Origin: an uncultured Christensenella sp.
GTDB taxonomy: Bacteria; Bacillota; Clostridia; Christensenellales; UBA3700
Reading direction: 5' to 3'
Assembly: GCA_910577845.1 (NCBI GenBank)
Contig: CAJTNA010000019.1
Span: 1 to 29,573, forward strand
Length of the DNA: 29,573 bases
Shown piece after piece: positions 23,505 to 29,573 of the stretch. Both the position numbers and the translations under genes were made by a program. The stretch's first letter is position 1, and the number at the start of each line of letters is the position of its first letter. Below the pieces are notes generated by a model that did no database searches, was not told the DNA's origin, and saw nothing but the letters and a program-made list of their open reading frames with translations.

Positions 23505-23759
23505 ATGAAAATTTGGGCAAGACTTTTAATTGACGGCAAAAATGTAAAAGATACTTTATATGCAGACAATTATCCCCTAACTTTTGAAAGTTATGAGAAT
23601 ATGCTACGTAAAATAGCAGAGCAATTAGACATATCATCACCCGTTAGTATGATGATACATTTTAGACATTTCAAGGAGTTTAATATTCATCGTTTCAAAC
23701 CAGATGATTTTGTGGAAAGCTTTGAATACGACTCAATGGAAATAGAATGTTATGAATAA
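23505..23759 (+). CDS. Small protein of unknown function
   Basis: An 84-residue acidic protein, MKIWARLLIDGKNVKD at its start, with no membrane segment or cysteine cluster apart from one Cys near the C terminus. AAGGAAAA precedes the ATG and a strong terminator follows three bases after the stop, so this is a well-formed single gene. The mix of beta (MKIWARLLIDG) and helix (YENMLRKIAEQLD) suggests a compact alpha/beta domain. I recognise no family. Confidence 0.7.
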   Translation: MKIWARLLIDGKNVKDTLYADNYPLTFESYENMLRKIAEQLDISSPVSMMIHFRHFKEFNIHRFKPDDFVESFEYDSMEIECYE

Positions 23760-23762
23760 AAT

Positions 23763-23792
23763 AAAAAAGCTACGCAAACGTAGCTTTTTTTT
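23763..23792 (+). terminator. Terminator of the small gene at 23505
   Basis: AAAAAAGCTACG-CAAA-CGTAGC followed by eight T's, directly after the stop. The A run on the other side lets it also act on the minus strand. Confidence 0.9.
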
Positions 23793-24079
23793 ATTTTATA
23801 CAATTCTTTTTATAAATCAATACTCTCATTAAGATTATTGCTTTATATCTACATTATTATTTATTAAATCAATTTTTGCAACTAAAAGTATTATGTCTTG
23901 AACTAAATGTATTTTTATTTTATATACATAAATCATTACTGCAAATACAAAATATTTTATAATAATTTAAGACATTAACTTAATAAATTGTTGCAGTAAT
24001 AACTTTCTAGCAATTGACAACAAAAATTACTTTTGATAATTTAAAAATTATTTTATTGTTATTTTTCACATAACCATAA
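23793..24079. other. AT-rich gap with no gene seen
   Basis: This lies between convergent genes. No reading frame or clear hairpin is visible. Transcripts from the fucosidase gene may run through it to the terminator at 23763. Confidence 0.45.
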
Positions 24080-25459
24080 TTATTTGCATCTAAATGCACC
24101 AGTTTTGTATACTTCTATGTATCTCATATATGGCTCTAATCTGCATTTATCTATTGATAATATCAACTTATCTGTTGTAATTGGTTTATCAAATATAGCA
24201 ATCTTACCAAAACCAATTATTGTACCTTTATATACTTGAACTTTTTTATCATCAATTACGGCATAAATGCTAAACTCTTCCACACGTTGAGATTTAATAG
24301 TATCTTCCTCCAAACGCACTCTATCAATACTACATTTATCAAATGTTATCTCAAACACATATTTATTAACATTTATTGCTACATTTGAAACATTTATATT
24401 ATCCAATTTAAGCGTAGACTCTTTTTCAAGCCACTTACCCATTTCAGCTAGTCTTGCGACATCTTTTTTATGGAATAATCCGTTTTTGTTAGGTGGAATA
24501 TTAAGCAATAACAAACCATTACCGCCTACAGAATTGTAATAGATACCCATTAAATGATTTAAAGATTTTACTGCCAATGTATCTAATTTATGATAAAACC
24601 AAAATGTTCTAATAGATACATCAACCTCTGCGGGATACCACATATATTCATCATACTTTTCCAAAACTTGACGACTGCCCAAGTCTTGAACCATTACATC
24701 CTCACACCTCTTTTGAAATTTCTTTACATCGTCAATATCTTGACAATTCACCGCCAAATTTTGATACTCATATTCAAATTTTGGAACAACATTCCATTCC
24801 GACTCACGACACTTGCCACGCTCATTACCGACCCAACGTATATCGGGTGCACAACCACTCATACAAATATCTGGTTGCAATTCAACCGCAGTTCGCCAAA
24901 TTCTTTCAAAATCGTACTTTTGGCGAGGTTTTCCATCTTTACTTGCTGCACACGCACCATCCAACCACAACATAAATATATCACCATAATTTGTCAGCAA
25001 CTCTGTAAGCTGAGCTATATAAAAATCATTATATTCAGGCGTTCCATAACACTCTGCATTTCTATCCCAAGGAGACAGATACACACCAAATTTTAAGCCA
25101 TATTTTTTGCAACATTCAGATACTTCCCTTACAATATCCCCTTTTCCGTCTTTATATGGACTATTAGATATATTATGCTCTGTGGTTTTTGTAGGCCATA
25201 GACAAAAACCATCGTGGTGCTTACAAGTCAATATTACCCCTTTCATTCCGCAAGATTTTATCGCTTTTATCCATTGTTCCACATCTTGACACTTTGGATT
25301 GAATATCCTTGGTGACTCTTTTCCAGTTCCCCACTCCTTACCAGTAAAAGTGTTAACTGTATAGTGTATAAACGCATAAAATTTCATATCTTGCACAATT
25401 AATTGACGTCTATTTGGCACAATAGACACATATTTTTCCAATATTTCTTGTTCTGTCAT
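24080..25459 (-). CDS. GH29 alpha-L-fucosidase
   Basis: A 459-residue glycoside hydrolase of family 29. It has FYAFIHYTVNTFTGKEWG (residues 27-44), VILTCKHHDGFCLWPTKTTE from about residue 75, GVYLSPWDRN, and the nucleophile Asp167 in IFMLWLDGAC. FWFYHKLD and GGNGLLLLNIPPNKNG follow, with a beta-sandwich domain after about residue 350. It removes alpha-L-fucose from glycans with retention of configuration. There is no signal peptide, so it should act in the cytoplasm on imported oligosaccharides. This differs from secreted gut fucosidases. GGAGAG precedes the ATG and a good promoter lies upstream. It is a single-gene unit. Confidence 0.9.
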   Translation of the reverse strand: MTEQEILEKYVSIVPNRRQLIVQDMKFYAFIHYTVNTFTGKEWGTGKESPRIFNPKCQDVEQWIKAIKSCGMKGVILTCKHHDGFCLWPTKTTEHNISNSPYKDGKGDIVREVSECCKKYGLKFGVYLSPWDRNAECYGTPEYNDFYIAQLTELLTNYGDIFMLWLDGACAASKDGKPRQKYDFERIWRTAVELQPDICMSGCAPDIRWVGNERGKCRESEWNVVPKFEYEYQNLAVNCQDIDDVKKFQKRCEDVMVQDLGSRQVLEKYDEYMWYPAEVDVSIRTFWFYHKLDTLAVKSLNHLMGIYYNSVGGNGLLLLNIPPNKNGLFHKKDVARLAEMGKWLEKESTLKLDNINVSNVAINVNKYVFEITFDKCSIDRVRLEEDTIKSQRVEEFSIYAVIDDKKVQVYKGTIIGFGKIAIFDKPITTDKLILSIDKCRLEPYMRYIEVYKTGAFRCK

Positions 25460-25491
25460 AATCTCTCCAAAAAGTTCTATTTAATGATATT

Positions 25492-25520
25492 ATTATAACA
25501 TATTAAAAATCATATTTCAA
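25492..25520 (-). promoter_or_regulatory. Promoter of the fucosidase gene
   Basis: TTGAAA (25515-25520), a 17-base spacer and TATAAT (25492-25497), about 33 bases before the start codon. Confidence 0.7.
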
Positions 25521-25658
25521 TATTAAGTTTAAAATAAAAATGTTAAACTTAAACAATGGCAGTAAAAAAACTAAAACAAATAAATATCAACGCCTTATGC
25601 AAATATACAAATAAGCAATTTAACGCAAATTAATATGGTAAAAATTATTATAATAAAC

Positions 25659-25687
25659 TTGACATTGTAAATATAATACCTTATAAA
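25659..25687 (+). promoter_or_regulatory. Consensus plus-strand promoter with no gene behind it
   Basis: TTGACA (25659-25664), a 17-base spacer and TATAAA (25682-25687). It reads away from the fucosidase toward a gene-free stretch, and the next gene is on the opposite strand. Transcription would start near 25694, inside the first of two twin hairpins. Confidence 0.5.
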
Positions 25688-25720
25688 AACAACAAGATAC
25701 CAGTGGTTATCTTGTTGTTT
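25687..25720 (-). terminator. Hairpin H1, possible minus-strand terminator
   Basis: AAACAACAAGATA pairs with TATCTTGTTGTTT around CCAGTGGT. On the minus strand TTTTTAT follows, as in an intrinsic terminator. It is nearly identical to hairpin H2 at 25960, and its left arm overlaps the plus-strand promoter. Confidence 0.5.
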
Positions 25721-25990
25721 ATGTATTGTTAATTTAAACTTATCTATATATTTAAAAAATCATAATATTTTAAAATCATTATTTTAAATTATTGTAAGGA
25801 TTTTGGTAGGCTTACGTAAACGCATTTTGTAACGGTTGAGTAAACCTACAGAAAGTACGCAAATAAATTTACAAGCACAATAATGATTCAAAATATATCT
25901 AAAAATAATAATTTTTTTTATTATAAAAACTTAATATTATTATAAATCAATACATAAAGAACAACAAGATACCAATTGGTATCTTGTTTG
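25694..25990 (+). ncRNA. Candidate small RNA, about 300 bases
   Basis: The span from the plus-strand promoter at 25659 to hairpin H2 (25964-25987, followed by TTGTTTT) contains no reading frame. It does contain nested inverted repeats: AATCATTATT (near 25775) with AATAATGATT (near 25880), and inside them GTAGGCTTAC with GTAAACCTAC (about 25806-25849). The inner part is richer in G and C than its surroundings. This could be a plus-strand structured RNA, a small non-autonomous element, or only tandem terminators of the surface-protein gene. I match it to no known RNA family. Confidence 0.3.
25960..25990. terminator. Hairpin H2, probable terminator of the surface-protein gene
   Basis: A perfect 24-base palindrome (25964-25987; left half ACAAGATACCAA). 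T-rich tracts follow on both strands (TTGTTTT on plus, TTGTTGTTCTTT on minus). It lies about 75 bases past the surface-protein stop and can serve either strand. Confidence 0.6.
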
Positions 25991-26064
25991 TTTTAGGGCG
26001 TTATTTCTTTTTATTTTTTTTACAAAAATTTTAATCTATACAATTTCTTTTTAATCTTTGTTTT

Positions 26065-29000
26065 TTAAATAAACTCATTTATATCTATTCTGCCACATAC
26101 TGCTTCCCATAGTATTTGTACATCTGTACTTGTTGGCTCTTTGCCTTTGTTTACTATCAAAGCTGCTAGCTTTTGCTCCGCACTTAGGCTTTCAAACCTA
26201 TTATTATTTACTATTTGTCTTAAATAGTTTACATCTGCACTATTTACTTTGCCGTCCCCAGTTATGTCGCCTAATACTGATAAGTAAATTGTTTCTACCT
26301 CTCCATTTACTGCTGTGTAGTTTATATACCAACCTGTTCCGACTGCTAACTCTGCTCCATTATCATAGTTGTTATCATTTAATATATATCCATTTGTTTT
26401 GTCATAAACTAATTTATTTCCAGCAAATAGTTGTATGTTATTTGTATCAAAACCTAAATTTTCTATAAACACTTTGACACTTGTGTTTGGTGAGATATTA
26501 CCTAGTATAGCTTTTCCACCATTTACTTCACTATCATTTATACCGTGTACCAAGCCACCCTCTTTGTAAGTCTTTCTTGTTCCGTCTGCCTCATCATAGT
26601 ATATAAATCTATATACTCCGTTTTCCTCATTTACTGGAGGTACTACATTGATAACATATGGTACTAAGATATCTGAGTGTGTGCCGTCAGCCCATTCATA
26701 ATTACGCTTATCCAAAATTGAAATAGTTGCATTGTATTTACCAACTGCTTGATTTATATTATTAGTAATTTTCATAATACTAGAATCAAAGCCCTCTGGT
26801 ATAAATTCAATATCACTACCAGTATACTCAAAAGTGCCACTAGCATTAAGTTTATTTAACTTAACCTTACTTATAGTAAATTGTTGACTTTTGCTTACAC
26901 TGCTTATTTTGTAGTTAGCATTACTAAGTTCCATTGCAGTTGCATAATAAATACCACTATTTACTTGTTCACCAATAACAGTAACTTTACAAGTTGAGTC
27001 CTCTAAAATATAAGCTGTTGGTTTTTGAGCACCACCACTATATTTCATATTAGTATTATTCCAAATAACATCAACCTCTTTTGGCAAAATTGTCAATGCA
27101 AAGGTTGCACTGAAAGTTGTCGTTATCTCATCTCGCTCAGATGCCACATAGGTATATTTACCAACATTTGTTGCTGTCAAGGCAGTTCCAGTAATATGAC
27201 CATCATTCAGTAAATAGGATTGTTCCTCACCATTCTTGTATAATTTAATAGTGAATGGTTTACCGCTATATTCTATAGTATAATCATTTTTAACTGGTAT
27301 AGCAGTTCCTTTATCGTCAATTATTTCCCAATTAAATTCAATTGGCTCAATATCAGGATGTTCTTCAAACGCAACTTCTCTTAATAAATTTGCACTTTCT
27401 TTTAATACTGCAACTTGATTTGAACCCTTATTTGATGCAATATACATTGGTAAAGTTAAAGCCAAGTTGTTATTATAAAGTGAAAAACCAAATGTAAACT
27501 CACTATCTGCTACATAATCATTAGCTAAAAATACACCTATTTTTGCAAGATTATCAAGCTTATTTAATTCACCTTTTATTTGTATTTTACTATTTTTTTG
27601 CAAATAAACATCAGAATCTATAAAACTTGTATTTTCCTTATCTTTTAATTGATTTCCATATATATGAACAGGTCCGCCTATTGATAAATGATTAATATTT
27701 TCAACATAAATGCCAGCACCTTTTGCTAAAGTATTTTGTGTTTCCATAGTATTGCCAGTAATTTCGCCACCATTTAAAATGATTTTGCTTCCATTGTTTG
27801 CAAATACCCCACCACCGTCAATATTGGCATTTAATGTGTTAATAACTTTATTATTTACAATTCTACCACCATACATTGTGAATACTGAATTTGTTTGTGC
27901 TCCTACACCTGCACCAGCATCACTTCTGTTAGGCTCATTTGATTGAACAATTTCTCTATATAATGTATTATTTTCAATAATACCTCCATACATATCAAAA
28001 GTTGAATCATTATAAACTAAAACACCTGCAGAATTTACATCTGAAACATTATCACTAATACGACCACCATACATAACGCCTTTAGCATTACTTTGAAAAG
28101 CAATTCCACCGCCACATCTTGATTTTTTATTGTCACTTATCTCGCCACCATACATATAAAGCTCTGAATTATTACAAAAAATACCACCACCATATGCACT
28201 ATTAGCAATATTATTATTTATTCTATTGTTATTTACCTTACCACCATAAATATTCAATACCGTATGATTTGTAACTACTATACCACCACCCATAACATTT
28301 GAAGCATTTCCAGAAATCTCACCAGCATATAAATTCAAAGTTGAGTTTAATTGAACATATAATCCACCAGCCCAATTTTTAGCAGTATTATTAATGATTT
28401 TTCCACCAGAAATATTCACATCGGAATTATGTCCACCAACAAATATAGCACCTGCATCATAAGCGTTATTATTCTCAATAATGCCGTCATAAACATTTAA
28501 GATATGCTTTCTATCTTTTTCAGTTTCATAAACATTAATACCTCCACCAGTATGCTTTGCCGTATTTTTTGCAATAGTTCCACCAAAAACATTTATTGTA
28601 CAGCCGTTATTTGTAGCTGATATAGTTCCATTAGTTGCAATTCCGCCACCATCATAAGCACTATTGTTATAGATATATCCACCATAAACATTAATATTAA
28701 CAGTGTTAACAGCTTTACAGCCTATACCACCACCAATATTGCTATAATTATTTGTAAGCAAACCATCATAAATATTTACATTAGCATCTAAATTTGCATA
28801 AATTGCACCACCAGCAATCTTACTAGTACTACCAGCAAGCACGCCTCCATACATATTTAATTTACCACTCATACTTACAAATACAGCACCGCCGTGATTA
28901 CAATTATTACCAGTAATTTTCCCCGCACCATTAGATATTGCAACATTTTCCAAATCTGCTTCTTTATTTAAGTTATATGCCTCTTGTACTTTTTCTGAGT

Positions 29001-29573
29001 TATATTTGCTATCCATTAAATATAAAGTACCAGATACAGAGATACAACCTCTTTCAGTAAAGTTTGATTCTTCATTAGTTACATTTGAAGCCCTATCAAT
29101 AATATGACCATTTATATCAAAAGTAATAATTGCACTTGTTGGTATTGTAATAGTACCACCATAAAAGCCATCGCCAGCACCAAAATCATATTGCATAGTT
29201 TGCTCATTAGATAAACGTGCAATCCAGTCAGCCATTAATACTGCTTTTACGTGACTGCCACTTTTTGCAACATTATAAACATCTGACCAAGCATCTTGTA
29301 AACAAGTACAAGTTGTACTATCACTACAATCCTCTTTATGTTGTAAATATTTTACGACATCTGCTTGTGGAATTTCATATGTAGATGTATCTACATTATA
29401 ATTACCATTAGCATTGCCGATATTCAGATTGCTATTTGTGGAATTACTTTTTTCACTGCTCAAAATGCCAAAATTGCTACTATTACTAGTAACGCTATTA
29501 ACACTTAAACAACCTATTGTCATAAGACAAACTATGGCTACTGCTAAAAAGATTATTCCTACTCTTTTTATGT
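26065..29573 (-). CDS. Secreted beta-helix surface protein with C-terminal dockerin (5'-partial)
   Basis: At least 1,168 residues; the frame is open through the window edge, so the true start is missing. The first visible residues (KRVGIIFLAVAIVCL, then MTIGCLSVNS) are a signal peptide, ending in either a weak lipobox (TIGC) or a normal cleavage site. An Asn/Ser-rich stretch follows. Then, counting from the internal Met at 29523, come about 450-500 residues of parallel beta-helix repeats. These show GG-x-I-x-x-N alternating with A-x-x-x-GGGI and L-x-I/M-Y-GG (about residues 190-650). Ig-like or MBG-like beta domains come next (about 740-960; IEYSGKPFTIKLY, MKYSGGAQKPTAYI, FEYTGSDIEF). Last is a dockerin-like segment, GDITGDGKVNSADVNYLRQI, near residue 1085, with a second weaker helix and Ca-loop (TSTDVQILWEAVCG). 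It is probably surface-bound or secreted and probably binds glycans or a cohesin. The repeats suggest recombination could change their number. Confidence 0.85.
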   Translation of the reverse strand, partial: IKRVGIIFLAVAIVCLMTIGCLSVNSVTSNSSNFGILSSEKSNSTNSNLNIGNANGNYNVDTSTYEIPQADVVKYLQHKEDCSDSTTCTCLQDAWSDVYNVAKSGSHVKAVLMADWIARLSNEQTMQYDFGAGDGFYGGTITIPTSAIITFDINGHIIDRASNVTNEESNFTERGCISVSGTLYLMDSKYNSEKVQEAYNLNKEADLENVAISNGAGKITGNNCNHGGAVFVSMSGKLNMYGGVLAGSTSKIAGGAIYANLDANVNIYDGLLTNNYSNIGGGIGCKAVNTVNINVYGGYIYNNSAYDGGGIATNGTISATNNGCTINVFGGTIAKNTAKHTGGGINVYETEKDRKHILNVYDGIIENNNAYDAGAIFVGGHNSDVNISGGKIINNTAKNWAGGLYVQLNSTLNLYAGEISGNASNVMGGGIVVTNHTVLNIYGGKVNNNRINNNIANSAYGGGIFCNNSELYMYGGEISDNKKSRCGGGIAFQSNAKGVMYGGRISDNVSDVNSAGVLVYNDSTFDMYGGIIENNTLYREIVQSNEPNRSDAGAGVGAQTNSVFTMYGGRIVNNKVINTLNANIDGGGVFANNGSKIILNGGEITGNTMETQNTLAKGAGIYVENINHLSIGGPVHIYGNQLKDKENTSFIDSDVYLQKNSKIQIKGELNKLDNLAKIGVFLANDYVADSEFTFGFSLYNNNLALTLPMYIASNKGSNQVAVLKESANLLREVAFEEHPDIEPIEFNWEIIDDKGTAIPVKNDYTIEYSGKPFTIKLYKNGEEQSYLLNDGHITGTALTATNVGKYTYVASERDEITTTFSATFALTILPKEVDVIWNNTNMKYSGGAQKPTAYILEDSTCKVTVIGEQVNSGIYYATAMELSNANYKISSVSKSQQFTISKVKLNKLNASGTFEYTGSDIEFIPEGFDSSIMKITNNINQAVGKYNATISILDKRNYEWADGTHSDILVPYVINVVPPVNEENGVYRFIYYDEADGTRKTYKEGGLVHGINDSEVNGGKAILGNISPNTSVKVFIENLGFDTNNIQLFAGNKLVYDKTNGYILNDNNYDNGAELAVGTGWYINYTAVNGEVETIYLSVLGDITGDGKVNSADVNYLRQIVNNNRFESLSAEQKLAALIVNKGKEPTSTDVQILWEAVCGRIDINEFI

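Noticed and set aside
27700..29000. Regularly spaced similar DNA segments suggesting CRISPR or tandem repeats
   Set aside because: They are the degenerate codons of beta-helix repeats within one open frame. The repeats are not identical and there are no unique spacers or Cas genes.

Overview
The window is AT-rich bacterial DNA (my impression is roughly 30% GC) with Bacillota-style signals: strong GGAGG ribosome binding sites, near-consensus sigma-A promoters, intrinsic terminators, lipoprotein signal peptides and the sporulation-associated pair spmA/spmB. An oxygen-independent thiamine pathway (ThiC plus ThiH, no ThiO), radical SAM enzymes and a dockerin-bearing surface protein fit an anaerobic member of the Clostridia, probably an uncultured gut lineage. 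TGA is used as a stop (for example at the end of thiC), so the code is standard. No rRNA, tRNA, CRISPR array, transposase or phage gene was seen.

Layout. 1-2,500: an acidic zinc-ribbon protein and an AEC-family permease, both on the minus strand. 2,501-10,791: a thiamine biosynthesis region, all on the minus strand, in three transcription units, each with its own near-consensus promoter. In transcription order these are (i) a GNAT_C-type protein translationally coupled to thiE; (ii) thiS-thiF-thiG-thiH-tenI, behind a leader RNA that is not a TPP riboswitch; (iii) thiD-thiC-HAD phosphatase, behind a clear TPP riboswitch with its own terminator. Together they supply the HMP branch (ThiC, ThiD), the thiazole branch (ThiS, ThiF, ThiG, ThiH, TenI-like) and the coupling step (ThiE). 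The sulfur donor, Dxs and the final kinase are not in the window. 11,077-13,321: two paralogous small lipoproteins. 13,477-17,883: metG-tatD and a TatD-associated radical SAM gene followed by rsmA. 18,128-19,203: spmA-spmB on the plus strand. 19,506-21,000: a zinc-ribbon membrane protein and a DUF378 protein on the minus strand. 21,163-23,759: an ACT-domain protein, a PFL/UPF0210 protein and two proteins of unknown function on the plus strand. 24,080-25,459: a cytoplasmic GH29 fucosidase. 26,065 to the window end: a large secreted beta-helix protein with a C-terminal dockerin, missing its first residues at the edge.

The items most worth following up are three. First, an 18-bp polar motif (about AGTAYCGATTTTTGATAG) occurs six times, always in the same orientation, in both genes and gaps and in different reading frames. 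Second, the thiS operon has a compact structured leader without TPP-riboswitch landmarks. Third, a gene-free stretch at 25,659-25,990 has a consensus plus-strand promoter, twin near-identical hairpins and nested inverted repeats, and may encode an undescribed small RNA.
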